Below, piece after piece: positions 8,624-17,597 of a DNA stretch of 64,000 nucleotides. Origin of the DNA: Mycobacterium sp. 3519A (GTDB lineage Bacteria > Actinomycetota > Actinomycetes > Mycobacteriales > Mycobacteriaceae). The DNA lies in assembly GCF_900240945.1 (NCBI RefSeq), contig NZ_OESG01000012.1, positions 372,001 to 436,000 on the forward strand, given 5' to 3'. The notes under the pieces were generated by a model. It was not told the origin of the DNA and did no database searches. It was given only the letters and a program-made list of their open reading frames with translations. Numbering within the stretch: position 1 is the stretch's first letter; every line of letters begins with the position of its first letter. The position numbers and the translations under genes are program-made.

Positions 8624-9445
8624 TTACGCCAATTGCTCGCGGAACTTGCGTGCCGCGGTCATCAACTCGTCCACCCGGGCCCGGTCGGCGCGGTTTTCGA
8701 AGACACCGTCGTGCTTGAAGTACGTGCCGACGATCGCTCCGTCGGCGATGTCGAGTTGATCGGCGACATTCTCCGCACGTACCCCGGTGTTCACGAAAAC
8801 CGGAGTAGCACCCGCGGCCGACTTCACCAGCCGCAAGGCGTCGGCGTCGGTGGGTGATCCGGCGGTCGCTCCCGACACGCAGATGGCATCCGGCGCTGTC
8901 GCGAACACCGTGGTCCGCGTTATTGATTCGAGGTCGCGGCTGGCCAGGTAGGCGGCCGACTCCGGGACGATGTTGAAGAACAGTTTGACGTCGGCACCGC
9001 CGACCCGGGCGCGGTGGCGAGCGACCGCACCCACGTTGGTGTCCCACAATCCGAAGTCACTGGCGTACACCCCGGTGAAGATCTCGCGCACGAACTGAGC
9101 GCCGGTGGCGACCGCCAGATCGATCGACGCTTGCCCGTCCCACAGCACGTTGACGCCGTAGGGGATGGCGATCTGCGGCAGCAACTCGCCGATGACCCTG
9201 GCCATGGTGATGGCGGTGATCGGTTCGGTTTTGGTCAGATACGGCAGGCTGAACTCGTTGGAGAACATCACGCCGTCCACGCCGCCGGACTGCAGGGCGT
9301 CCAGTTCGGTGCGGGCTCGCGCGACGACGGCCGCTACGCCGCCCGCGGAGTCGAAGCCGGGATCGCCGGGAAGTGCGGCGAGGTGGAGCATGCCGATGAC
9401 GGGCTTTCTGACCTTGAAGACCTCGTCCAGCCAGGTGGTGGTCAC
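8624..9445 (-). CDS. BtpA/SgcQ-family TIM-barrel protein
   Basis: A 273-residue protein of the BtpA family (COG0434), which includes E. coli SgcQ and cyanobacterial BtpA. Family blocks are clear: GMLHLAALPGDP at 18-29, GVDGVMFSNEFSLPY at 55-69, ISGVTAG-like CVSGATAGSPTDAD near 190 and VFVNTGVRAENV near 217. The biochemical activity of the family is not established; a (beta/alpha)8 barrel acting on a phosphorylated sugar is plausible. It is the last gene of the DeoR-FGGY-ABC-SDR operon, 46 bases after the SDR. That setting parallels E. coli sgc, where sgcQ lies among sugar-transport and sugar-phosphate genes. Confidence 0.82.
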   Translation of the reverse strand: MTTTWLDEVFKVRKPVIGMLHLAALPGDPGFDSAGGVAAVVARARTELDALQSGGVDGVMFSNEFSLPYLTKTEPITAITMARVIGELLPQIAIPYGVNVLWDGQASIDLAVATGAQFVREIFTGVYASDFGLWDTNVGAVARHRARVGGADVKLFFNIVPESAAYLASRDLESITRTTVFATAPDAICVSGATAGSPTDADALRLVKSAAGATPVFVNTGVRAENVADQLDIADGAIVGTYFKHDGVFENRADRARVDELMTAARKFREQLA

Positions 9446-9491
9446 GTTATACCTCTCTCAATTGTGGTGTATCGCAAGTTGGTGGGGCGGC

Positions 9492-10265
9492 CTAGTCCAT
9501 GTAGGCGCCGCCGTTCACAGCCAGGGCTTCGCCGGTGATGAAACGCGCGTCGGGGGAGAGCAGGAACGCGACCGACCGGGCGACGTCCTCGGGTTGTTCG
9601 AGTCGTCGCAGCGGGGTGTCGTTGATCATCATGTCGCGCACCTCGTCGGGGGTGGTGCCGCGTAACTCCGCTTCCCACACGAGTTCTCGTGATTGCATCG
9701 GTGTCTCGACGTAGCCGGGACAGACGCAGTTGACGGTGATGCCGTGTTGCCCGAGTTCATAGGCCATCGCCTGGGTCAACCCGACCACGCCGAACTTCGA
9801 CGCCACATAGTCGGAGAGGAACGGCACTCGGCCCTGCTTGCCTGCCATCGACGCGGTGTTGACGATGGCACCGGGCGTTCCGTTACGCACCATGGCGCGG
9901 GCCGCGGCCTGGCCGCACACGAACACCCCTTTGAGATTGACCTCCATCGTCTTGTCGTAGCGCTCGATCGGTGCCTCCAAGAAGGCATGCATGAACGAGA
10001 TGCCGGCGTTGCTGACCCACGCATCCAGGCCGAGGCGGCCGGCGACGTCATCGGCGACGGCGGCCGCGCCCGACGGCGAACTGACATCCAGCACAGCGGA
10101 TTCGTGCTCGGCGCCGTCGATGGGCGGCAGCGATGTGGCGACTTGTTGCGCTGCGTCGCCGTCGATGTCGGTGACGATCACCTGCCAGTCCCGTTGTGCC
10201 AGGGTCGTCGCGATGGCTCTGCCGATGCCGCTGCCGGCGCCGGTGACTACGACTGTCTTGGTCAT
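9492..10265 (-). CDS. short-chain dehydrogenase/reductase, probable polyol dehydrogenase
   Basis: A 257-residue classical SDR. The nucleotide motif TGAGSGIG is at residues 8-15, the structural NAG motif appears as VSNAGIS near 88, and the catalytic YxxxK is YVASK near 155. A CVCPGYVETPM segment follows. An Asp in VIVTDIDGD near 36 at the end of beta-2 favours NAD(H). It overlaps the ABC ATPase gene by four bases, so it belongs to the polyol-uptake operon. Its likely job is oxidising an imported sugar alcohol to the ketose used by the FGGY kinase encoded in the same operon; this is inferred from context. Confidence 0.85.
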   Translation of the reverse strand: MTKTVVVTGAGSGIGRAIATTLAQRDWQVIVTDIDGDAAQQVATSLPPIDGAEHESAVLDVSSPSGAAAVADDVAGRLGLDAWVSNAGISFMHAFLEAPIERYDKTMEVNLKGVFVCGQAAARAMVRNGTPGAIVNTASMAGKQGRVPFLSDYVASKFGVVGLTQAMAYELGQHGITVNCVCPGYVETPMQSRELVWEAELRGTTPDEVRDMMINDTPLRRLEQPEDVARSVAFLLSPDARFITGEALAVNGGAYMD

Positions 10266-11359
10266 GAGATGTTCGTCCCCATCTGCCGTTGTGGTGAGTC
10301 GAAGCCAACGACGCGTTGGCCGGTTTGTGCGTCGAACGCGTGCACCCCACCCGGTCGGGCCGACAGCGCGACGCGCGCGCCTTCGGCGATGCCGGTCAAT
10401 CGCGACACCTCGACGACGCTGGTGAGTTCGGTGCCGCGGGCATCCACTGTGACGATCGCTCGTGGTCCCAGGAGTTCGATGAGCCGGACACGGGCGTCGG
10501 CGGTGTCGTCCGCCGTCAGCACAAGGTCGTCGGGACGAATGCCGAGGGTCAGGTGTCCGCTGGCGCCGCCACCCGCGATGGTCAGGGTGAAACCGTTGGC
10601 GAGAGTGAAGGTTTCACCGCGGAGGTCGCCGTCGATGAGGTTCATCTTGGGACTGCCGACGAACGCTGCGACGAAGGTGTCGACCGGAGTGTTGTACACG
10701 TCGAGCGGTGTGCCGACCTGCGCTGTTCGCCCGTCGCGCATCACCACCATGCGATCCGACAGCGTCATCGCCTCTTCCTGGTCGTGGGTGACGTAGAGGC
10801 TCGTGATCCCCAGTCGGCGCTGGATCTGCAGCAATTCGGTGCGCGTCTCGACGCGCAGTTTGGCATCGAGATTGCTCAGCGGTTCGTCGAACAGGAACAC
10901 CGACGGTTCCCGGATGATCGCTCTGCCGATGGCGACCCGCTGTTGCTGGCCGCCGCTGAGATCCTTCGGTTTGCGCCCCACCATGGCGCTCAGTCCGAGA
11001 GACTCGGCCACCTTGTCGGCGCGTTCGAGGGCCTCCGAGCGCGGCGTCTTGGTAGCACGCAGCGGGAACGCGATGTTCTCTCTGACGCTGAGATGCGGGT
11101 AGAGCGCGTAGTTTTGGAACACCATCGCAACGTCGCGGTCGCGTGGCTGCAGGTTGGTGACGTCACGGTCACCGATCATGATCGTGCCGGAGGTGACCGA
11201 TTCCAGTCCGGCCAGCATCCGCAGCGATGTCGACTTGCCGCAGCCGGACGGGCCGACGAGGACGGTGAACGAGCCGTCGGGCAACTCCAGGTTCAGATCG
11301 CTGACCACAGAACTCGACCCGTAAGACTTGTTGACACCGGAGAATCGGATAGTTGTCAT
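10262..11359 (-). CDS. carbohydrate ABC transporter ATP-binding protein (MalK/UgpC type)
   Basis: A 365-residue ATPase with Walker A GPSGCGKS at 36-43, Q-loop VFQNYALYPH near 80, signature LSGGQ at 134-138 and Walker B VFLFDEP ending at 160. After about residue 240 comes the MOP/TOBE-like C-terminal domain typical of MalK-like proteins that couple to MalF/MalG-type permeases. It starts 21 bases after the MalG-like permease stop and overlaps the SDR. It powers import by the two permeases and the lipoprotein of this operon. Confidence 0.93.
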   Translation of the reverse strand: MTTIRFSGVNKSYGSSSVVSDLNLELPDGSFTVLVGPSGCGKSTSLRMLAGLESVTSGTIMIGDRDVTNLQPRDRDVAMVFQNYALYPHLSVRENIAFPLRATKTPRSEALERADKVAESLGLSAMVGRKPKDLSGGQQQRVAIGRAIIREPSVFLFDEPLSNLDAKLRVETRTELLQIQRRLGITSLYVTHDQEEAMTLSDRMVVMRDGRTAQVGTPLDVYNTPVDTFVAAFVGSPKMNLIDGDLRGETFTLANGFTLTIAGGGASGHLTLGIRPDDLVLTADDTADARVRLIELLGPRAIVTVDARGTELTSVVEVSRLTGIAEGARVALSARPGGVHAFDAQTGQRVVGFDSPQRQMGTNIS

Positions 11360-11380
11360 GTGCGGACGGTCACCAACCTT

Positions 11381-12196
11381 CTAGAACTTCACCGCGCCAC
11401 CGCTGATGCCCTGCACCAGCTGACGCTGAATGAAAAAGCTCGCGATGACGACGGGGACGACGGCGATCAGGATCGCGGCGCTCATCGACCCGATCTGCAC
11501 ACCGCGGAACGTGTTGAACCCGGCGATGGCGACCGGCAGGATCGCCGCCTTGCCTGGGGCGAGGATCAAGCCGTAGAACAAGTCGTTCCACGACAGGGTG
11601 AACCCGAAGATTGCGGCAGCGCCGATCCCGGGATACACCTGGGGAAGCACGACCAGCCGGAAGGCCTGAAACCGGGTGAACCCGTCGACCTGGGCCTGTT
11701 CCTCCAAAGAGCGGGGGACCGCTTCGAAGAAGCCGATCAAAAACCAGGTCACCACCGGCAGCACGAAACTCAGGTGCGCGAAGATCACCGGCACCAGGGT
11801 GTCGGTGAGCCGTAGGGCGTAGGCCATCGTCAGGAACGGAAACACCAGCACCGCGGGCGGAAGTACCTGCGCGGCAAGCATTCCGAACCGGGTGACGGTG
11901 CCACCGGCCCGGAACCGGGCGATGGCATAGGCGCCCATACTGCCCACGAACAGGCTGATACCGACGGTGCTCAGCGCGACGATGGCACTTCTGCCCGCTG
12001 CGGCCAGGATCTCGGAAGACAGCACATTGCGCCAGCTCGCGAAGTCAGGTGTGAACGCCACCAGAAACGGATTACTCAGCTGCTCAGGTGTTTTCAGGCT
12101 GGCCAGCGCGATCCACACCATTGGGAAGAGCACCGTGATGGCGGCGGCCCACAGCAGCGCGATGCGGCAGACGGCGAGCGTGCGCGATGACCTCAT
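11381..12196 (-). CDS. carbohydrate ABC transporter permease, MalG type
   Basis: A 271-residue permease with six predicted membrane segments and the cytosolic EAA loop (EEQAQVDGFTRFQAFRLVVLPQ, about 180-200) that docks on the ATPase. The start is the ATG that overlaps the upstream permease stop by four bases (MRSSRTLAVCRI...). It ends GISGGAVKF, a usual tail for this CUT1-class subunit. Neighbouring genes identify a polyol or sugar as the probable cargo. Confidence 0.92.
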   Translation of the reverse strand: MRSSRTLAVCRIALLWAAAITVLFPMVWIALASLKTPEQLSNPFLVAFTPDFASWRNVLSSEILAAAGRSAIVALSTVGISLFVGSMGAYAIARFRAGGTVTRFGMLAAQVLPPAVLVFPFLTMAYALRLTDTLVPVIFAHLSFVLPVVTWFLIGFFEAVPRSLEEQAQVDGFTRFQAFRLVVLPQVYPGIGAAAIFGFTLSWNDLFYGLILAPGKAAILPVAIAGFNTFRGVQIGSMSAAILIAVVPVVIASFFIQRQLVQGISGGAVKF

Positions 12197-13044
12197 GACT
12201 GCTTGGCCTTCTCCATGCGCCGGAACGCCACGATGATGATCGTCAGCACCAGCAGCAGCACCACAAACGCCATCGACGACGCCGATCCGATGCGGAAGAA
12301 CTGAATCCCCGTCTGGTAGACGAAGTACTGCAGCGTCTGCGTTTCGGTGCCCGGGCCGCCGCGGGTGGTGGCGAACACGTACTCGAACACCTTCAAGGCG
12401 TCGAGCGAGCGCAGCAACACCGCGACCACCAGAACCGGTGCGAGCAGCGGCAGCGTGACGCGACGCAACACGTACCATCCACCGGCACCGTCGACCTTGG
12501 CGGCTTCAATCGGTTCCCGGGGAATCGACTGCAGCCCGGCTAGCAAAAGCAGCACCATGAACGGCGTCCACTGCCAGACGTCGATGAAGGCGAGCGTGTA
12601 GAGGGCGCGGCCGGGCCCGAAGAAGTCGTAATCGATGCCGATCGCCTGCAACATCCGCGGGATCGCGCCGATCTGGTCGTTGAGCATGAATCGGAAGGTG
12701 AGACCGACAGCGATGGGGGTGATGAACATCGGAGCAAGCAACATCGACCTGGTGAGATCTCTCACCCAGCGCTGCTTTTGCAGGGCCAACGCAAGTGCGA
12801 GGCCGATGGTCAGTTCCAGCGCGACCGCCACGCACACGAACGTCGCGGTAGTGCCGAACGCCTGCCAGAACGCCGGGTCCTGCAGGGTGGCAGCATAATT
12901 GCCGATGCCGACCAGGTCCGGCGCGCCGTGGCTGGTGAGTTTGTAGTCGGTGATGCTCAGGTAGAACGCATACACCAGGGGGAAACCGACCACGCCCACG
13001 AAAAGGGCGATCAGCGGTGCGATCATTCGGTATTTGAATGCCAC
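12193..13044 (-). CDS. carbohydrate ABC transporter permease, MalF/UgpA type
   Basis: A 283-residue, six-helix permease of the CUT1 class. The N-terminal helix is at residues 9-30, followed by a periplasmic loop. The EAA motif is EPIEAAKVDGAGGWYVLRRVTLP near 175-197. It begins 54 bases after the solute-binding protein and overlaps the second permease by four bases. The two permeases form the channel for the lipoprotein-bound substrate. Confidence 0.92.
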   Translation of the reverse strand: MAFKYRMIAPLIALFVGVVGFPLVYAFYLSITDYKLTSHGAPDLVGIGNYAATLQDPAFWQAFGTTATFVCVAVALELTIGLALALALQKQRWVRDLTRSMLLAPMFITPIAVGLTFRFMLNDQIGAIPRMLQAIGIDYDFFGPGRALYTLAFIDVWQWTPFMVLLLLAGLQSIPREPIEAAKVDGAGGWYVLRRVTLPLLAPVLVVAVLLRSLDALKVFEYVFATTRGGPGTETQTLQYFVYQTGIQFFRIGSASSMAFVVLLLVLTIIIVAFRRMEKAKQS

Positions 13045-13098
13045 AGCGGCCGTGTCCTTTCCGTCGACGTGATCGGTTTCCGGGTCCTCATGGAGCGA

Positions 13099-14418
13099 CT
13101 AGCCCTGGATCTTCTCGGCGGCCGCCTGCGCGGCCGCGAGAGCGTCGTCGACGCTCTTGGTGCCGGCCACCGCTTCGTTCAGTTCGGTACCGACGGCCTG
13201 GATCATCTCTTCACCACTGGGGCCCTGGCTCAACGGTGAAGCGTTCGCGAGAATCTGCTCGACGGTCTTGTAGTAGTCCGCGCCGAACTTGCCGTTGAGT
13301 ACTGCCGGGTTCTTCAGCGTGCTCTGGCGGATCGCGGCGCCGCCCTTCTCGGTTCGTTCGACGTCATGCGCCTTGGAGGTGAGCCATGACGCGAACGCCC
13401 AACCCGCATCCGAAGCACCGGAATTGGCCGGGATGGCCCAGCTCCACGAACCGAGCACCTGCTTCCCGCCGGGAATCGGGGCCAGCTTGTATTTTCCGGC
13501 CGACGGTCCGGATCCGGGCTCGTTGAGCGCGGGCAGGTTCCAGTTGTAGCTGATCATCGATGCGGCCTGGCCGCTGGACACGGACCGGAACGCCTCGTCG
13601 AAGGCCCAGTTCAAGCTGTTCGGCGGTGCGGCGGTGTGGTAGGTGTCGATGTAGGCGTTCAGTGCCCGCTTGGCCTCCGGGGTGTTCAGGCTGGGCTTGC
13701 CGTTGGCGTCGTAGATCGAACCGCCCGCCGCGAACAGCCAGTTGCCCCATTCCTCGAAGATCTTGTAGCCGCGCTGCGGCTGCATCGCGATACCCGCACG
13801 GTCTCCGACCTTGAGCGCTTTGGAGGTGCTGACCAGCTCGTCGAGGGTGGTGGGCACCTGCAGTTTGGCTTGAGCGAGATCGTCTGTGTTGTAGAGATAT
13901 CCGAGCGCGTAGTTGTAGAACGGCACGCCGTAGCGCACCTTGTCGACGGTGGTGATCGCCGTCAGCGACGGGAAGAAGTCGGCCGCGTCATAGTCGGGCG
14001 TGCTGTCGATGCGGGAGTCCAGCGGCTGCAAGAACTTAGCGTTCGCGAAGTCGACCATCCACGGGTTGTCGACGATGATCAGATCGTAGGCAGGCGATGG
14101 CGACTGGAAGGACGACACCAGTTTGTCGCGCATCTGGTCATAGGTCAGGGTCTCGATGTCGATCTTGACGTTCGGGTAGTCCTTGTTGAACTCCGGCACC
14201 ATGGATTTCACGATGTCGGTATCGGGGACGTTCTCCATCAGGATGCGCACCGTGCCAGAGACGTCCTTGGGGATCTCACCGGATCCGCTCGCCTGCGGCT
14301 GCTCGGGTCCGCCGCTGCCCGCGCAGGAGCTGATCAACAACGTGAGGACCGCCAACAGCGCGAGTATGGGGATGGCGGCGAACGGCCGCCTCCGCCGATG
14401 TGTCGTGGTGGATATCAT
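13099..14418 (-). CDS. extracellular solute-binding lipoprotein (family 1, CUT1 class)
   Basis: A 439-residue lipoprotein. A basic N-terminus (residues 1-12) and hydrophobic helix (15-30) end in the lipobox LLISSCAG with lipidation at Cys32. The mature part is a MalE/UgpB-like binding protein with the familiar IVDNPWMVDFANAKFLQPLD and GVPFYNYALGYLYN segments. The ATG at 14418 is favoured because it overlaps the kinase stop by four bases and has an AAGGAAC site. It captures the substrate outside the membrane for the two permeases encoded downstream. Confidence 0.92.
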   Translation of the reverse strand: MISTTTHRRRRPFAAIPILALLAVLTLLISSCAGSGGPEQPQASGSGEIPKDVSGTVRILMENVPDTDIVKSMVPEFNKDYPNVKIDIETLTYDQMRDKLVSSFQSPSPAYDLIIVDNPWMVDFANAKFLQPLDSRIDSTPDYDAADFFPSLTAITTVDKVRYGVPFYNYALGYLYNTDDLAQAKLQVPTTLDELVSTSKALKVGDRAGIAMQPQRGYKIFEEWGNWLFAAGGSIYDANGKPSLNTPEAKRALNAYIDTYHTAAPPNSLNWAFDEAFRSVSSGQAASMISYNWNLPALNEPGSGPSAGKYKLAPIPGGKQVLGSWSWAIPANSGASDAGWAFASWLTSKAHDVERTEKGGAAIRQSTLKNPAVLNGKFGADYYKTVEQILANASPLSQGPSGEEMIQAVGTELNEAVAGTKSVDDALAAAQAAAEKIQG

Positions 14419-15929
14419 TGCGGCACTGTTCCTTTCATTGTTGTTGGATTGCCGATACGTCGTGCCATGGTGTGCGAGATCGGCGCCACCGCGGCACCGA
14501 GTTCCCGCCACGTCTGATAGGCGTCGTCGTAGGCCGTCCGCCTCGACGGTTCCGGAACGACCGGCGGGTCGAGCGCGACGAACCGCGCGGCGTCAGACCA
14601 GTCGTCGAGTGCGCCAACGCCGATGGCCGCGATCACCGCGGCGCCAAGCGACGCGCCGGGGTGGCCACGGACGGGCAGCATCTCAACGCCGAGCACATCG
14701 GCGTGGATCTGCTTCCACAGCGTCGACTTGGACCCACCATTGGTGACCATCACCCTGCTCGGGCCGATACCGATGTCGGTGAACACGTCGAAGTGGTGCC
14801 GGAAGCCGAAGGCGATGGCCTCCAACACCGATCGGTACAAATCGGCACGGCCGTGACCAAGATGCATCCCGGCGAACACCCCGCGCAGATCGGGATCGTG
14901 GATCGGGCTCTTCTCCCCGAGGAAGTACGGCAGGCACAACACTTCGGCCGGCTGGCATGACGCTGCTTGCTCGTCGAGCACGGTGAGGTCAATGCCGCCG
15001 ACAAGGGTTTGAAACCAGCGAATCAGGCTGCCGCTGGTGGCCATACAGCCATTCGGCAACCAGTGGCCGGGCACGGGGTGCGCGTCGAGATAGAGCCGTT
15101 CGTCGACGACCCTGGTATTGGAGGCGACCAGAATGTCGCCGGCGCCACCGAGTTTCACGAGTGCATCGCCTGGCGCGTTGACTCCGGCCGCGAACGCCGA
15201 GAGCACGTGATCGGCGCCGCCGACCACCAGCGCGGTGCCGGCCGACAAACCCGTCTCACGGGCCGCGGCCTCGCTGAGATTCCCGACCTGGGACCCCGGG
15301 CGGTGAACCGGCGGCAACACACCGGCGTCGAGGCCGGCGGCGGTGAGCACGGGTTGGGCGATCTCACCGTCGACGGTGAACAGACCCGACTCGAGTGCCC
15401 AGTTCTGCTCGACGTGGATCTCGGCGCCCAGCGCCGCCAACACCCAGTCGTAGGAACCGACATAGTGCGCTGTGTTTTCGTAGACCTCGGGCTGGTGTTC
15501 GCGCAGCCACGTCGTGGTGGGGGCGACCGACTGTTGGGTCAGCGCCGAACCGGTCATCGTCACCAGGTCGATGTCGGCCAACGCCTGTGCCAGGTCCTGG
15601 ATCTCGAGGGAGGCCCTGGCGTCGTTCTGCAAGATCGCCCTGCGCAACGGATTTCCATCGCGGTCCAGAGACACGACGGCGGGAACCATGCCTGAGACGG
15701 CGATCGCCTGCACCGCGTCGGCGCGGATGTCGCTGCCGGCCACCACTTCTCGGATGGATTCGACAACGTTGCGGTGCCATTGATCGGTGTCGGCCTCGGC
15801 GAATCCGGGGCGTGGTGAGTGCAGCGCGGTCTCCCGGGACGCTTGCCCGATGATGCCGCGCGACGTGTCGAACAGCACGGTCTTGGTGCCGGTGGTCCCG
15901 ATGTCGATCCCGATGGTGTACGAACTCAC
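14415..15929 (-). CDS. FGGY-family carbohydrate kinase (xylulokinase/ribulokinase-like)
   Basis: A 504-residue FGGY kinase. The N-terminal phosphate loop GIDIGTTGTKTVLFD is at 7-21. The second actin-like domain has GGADHVLSAFAAGV near 237 and the adenosine motif VTNGGSKSTLWKQIHADV near 398. Length and domain layout are normal. It overlaps both its neighbours by four bases (DeoR upstream, binding protein downstream), so it is firmly inside this operon. It most likely phosphorylates a ketose made from the imported polyol by the SDR of this operon; xylulose, ribulose or a related sugar fits the family, and sequence alone does not decide. Confidence 0.88.
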   Translation of the reverse strand: MSSYTIGIDIGTTGTKTVLFDTSRGIIGQASRETALHSPRPGFAEADTDQWHRNVVESIREVVAGSDIRADAVQAIAVSGMVPAVVSLDRDGNPLRRAILQNDARASLEIQDLAQALADIDLVTMTGSALTQQSVAPTTTWLREHQPEVYENTAHYVGSYDWVLAALGAEIHVEQNWALESGLFTVDGEIAQPVLTAAGLDAGVLPPVHRPGSQVGNLSEAAARETGLSAGTALVVGGADHVLSAFAAGVNAPGDALVKLGGAGDILVASNTRVVDERLYLDAHPVPGHWLPNGCMATSGSLIRWFQTLVGGIDLTVLDEQAASCQPAEVLCLPYFLGEKSPIHDPDLRGVFAGMHLGHGRADLYRSVLEAIAFGFRHHFDVFTDIGIGPSRVMVTNGGSKSTLWKQIHADVLGVEMLPVRGHPGASLGAAVIAAIGVGALDDWSDAARFVALDPPVVPEPSRRTAYDDAYQTWRELGAAVAPISHTMARRIGNPTTMKGTVPQ

Positions 15930-16744
15930 GGCTGCTCCGCCCGCTGCTCTGTCGGGCCGCCGTTGGCGCGGTTGTCGACGCAGAAGACGTCGACACCCGC
16001 GGCGCGCGCGGCCACGAGTGCGGGATGGCCGGGATCACCGTCGGTGATGATCGCATCGATGTCGGCGAGGGCGGCGATGCTGGTGAAGGTGACGCGCCCG
16101 AGCTTGCTTTGGTCGGCGGCGACGATCACCCGGTCCGCGCGTCTGCTCGCCGCGCGCTTCACGCGGCTCTCACCCTGGTGGTAGTCGGAGATCCCTCGGT
16201 CGGCGTCGATACCCGCCACGCCCATCACGAAGGTGTCGCAGTTGTAGTTGGCCAACGTGTCCTCAGCTACCGGACCGATCAGACTCAGTTCACCCGGCCG
16301 AAGTTCGCCGCCGGTCAACACGACTGTGGTCCCGGGCTCGTCGATCAATTCGAGCGATACCAACAGACTCGGTGTCAGAACGGTCAGGCCCAAGCCGCGA
16401 CCCTTCAACGACTTCGCCACCGCAAGCGCGGTACTGCCGGAGTCGAGGATCAGCGTCTCGTTATGTGCAATGAGGCCTGCGACAGCGTCGGCGATGTGCC
16501 GCTTTTCTTCGGCAGCGTCGGCGAGTCGCGCGGCGAAGGCCGGCTCGTTGTCCTTGCCTTGGAGCGCGATCGCACCACCGACCACTCGCCTGAGCACGCC
16601 GAGGGTCTCGAGCGCCTCGACATCGCGCCGGATGGTCATCTCGGAGACGTCGAACTCGGCGGCCAACTCCGCGTACGTCACTTCACGCGCGACGGTCACC
16701 CGGTGCGCGAGGCGGTCTCGACGCGTCTTCGCATCCATGGTCAT
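15926..16744 (-). CDS. DeoR-family transcriptional regulator of the polyol operon
   Basis: A 272-residue DeoR protein. The winged helix-turn-helix is at residues 10-60 (VTYAELAAEFDVSEMTIRRDVEALETLGVLRR), and the DeoRC sensor domain from about 80 to 250 has the sugar-phosphate motifs LDSGSTALAVAKSL and VMGVAGIDADRGI. It is the first gene of the operon and overlaps the kinase. DeoR-family repressors usually sense a phosphorylated sugar intermediate, here probably the kinase product. Candidate sites lie in the spacer upstream of it. ATG two codons later is an alternative start. Confidence 0.9.
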   Translation of the reverse strand: MTMDAKTRRDRLAHRVTVAREVTYAELAAEFDVSEMTIRRDVEALETLGVLRRVVGGAIALQGKDNEPAFAARLADAAEEKRHIADAVAGLIAHNETLILDSGSTALAVAKSLKGRGLGLTVLTPSLLVSLELIDEPGTTVVLTGGELRPGELSLIGPVAEDTLANYNCDTFVMGVAGIDADRGISDYHQGESRVKRAASRRADRVIVAADQSKLGRVTFTSIAALADIDAIITDGDPGHPALVAARAAGVDVFCVDNRANGGPTEQRAEQP

Positions 16745-16756
16745 AGTCGCCAGCCT

Positions 16757-16877
16757 TGTGCGTATTTCACAGACAGCACTCCTAGAGGACGACTAAGCCG
16801 CTGCGCCGTGGCCAAGTGGTGTTAATTTACAACAGCAAGTTGCACCTTGCATAGGTCTCTGTGAGGATTTTTCACAG
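16757..16877 (-). promoter_or_regulatory. promoter region of the polyol operon with TGTG/CACA inverted repeats
   Basis: The spacer upstream of deoR contains TGTG-N7-CACA at 16757-16771 and a better CTGTGA-N7-TCACAG at 16859-16877. The latter resembles the mycobacterial CRP box (TGTGA-N6-TCACA) except for one extra base. A smaller GCAAG-N6-CTTGC repeat lies near 16834. These are candidate DeoR or CRP sites; there is no experimental basis here. Confidence 0.4.
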
Positions 16878-16915
16878 CGGAAACATATCAGGATCCGGCC
16901 GCCTACGATCGGCGG

Positions 16916-17209
16916 ATGAGCGAACCCGCGACCGCCGATGACGGGCGCTACACCGTCATCGACGGTCGGCGGTGGCGCGCGACCGACCCCGCGATACCCG
17001 AGGAGCGTCGGGCAGAACTCGTCAGGATCCTCATGGCCTGGCGCCGAGAGGTGCGCCGCACCAAGGGAACTCCGGAGGAATCGACGGCTAGGGCAGGCGT
17101 GAACGCGGCGAAAGTCGCGTTAGGGGAGCGCGGAACGCCGCCGTGGTGGGAACAGACCGACGAGCACCGTCGGGCGCGGTGGCAAGCTCAGGTGCCGGAG
17201 CCGAGCTAG
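16916..17209 (+). CDS. small conserved actinobacterial hypothetical protein
   Basis: A 97-residue hydrophilic protein with no signal or membrane segment. The segment TVIDGRRWRATDPAIPE (about 11-27) followed by LVRILMAWRREVRR and the C-terminal PWWEQTDEHRRARW is a pattern I recognise from short actinobacterial proteins of unknown function, sometimes given the unsupported name biopolymer transporter Tol. It is divergent from deoR. The reading frame stays open for a further 48 codons after its TAG; see the spacer entry. Confidence 0.6.
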   Translation: MSEPATADDGRYTVIDGRRWRATDPAIPEERRAELVRILMAWRREVRRTKGTPEESTARAGVNAAKVALGERGTPPWWEQTDEHRRARWQAQVPEPS

Positions 17210-17597
17210 CGCTACCAACAATGCGGGTTGGACGTCTACCTTCCTGAGCGGGACGCCACGTTGGTCGTGTTCGTTGACTCCGATGCGCCCGAACCACATT
17301 CGGCCGGACAGATCACGTACGCCGTGACCCAGCTCGTGACGCCGGAGAACGTCTAGGAACTCGGCCCACAACCGCCGCAGCTGCTCGACGACCCGACGCC
17401 TGACTGGGGGAGCGCCGTCTCTATGGCGCGGAAATTTATCGGCCCGATGGTTAGACCAACAGTCATTGGAATGGTAAGTTCCTTTGCCGTGACGGCTGCC
17501 ACACCACCGCCCTGGAAGCGACGGCCGTCACATTGACCTGCGGCCCACGTGTCCTCACCGCCTTCCGCGAGCGCTGACAGATCGGAGATGGCTACGA
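17210..17597. other. 388-base spacer between the small protein and the ALDH operon
   Basis: From 17210 to 17356 the frame of the upstream gene continues after its TAG and reads like coding sequence (for example LPERDATLVVFVDSDAPEP), but I cannot assign it to a family; it may be a gene remnant or chance. The remainder should hold the promoter of the ALDH operon and includes the TGGT-N3-ACCA element listed separately. Confidence 0.4.
17448..17458. promoter_or_regulatory. TGGTTAGACCA, candidate GntR (FadR-type) operator
   Basis: A TGGT-N3-ACCA inverted repeat 140 bases before the ALDH start. It fits the TGGT-N3-ACCA core known for FadR/PdhR-type GntR regulators. No GntR gene is present in the window, so the regulator would be encoded elsewhere. 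Confidence 0.4.
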
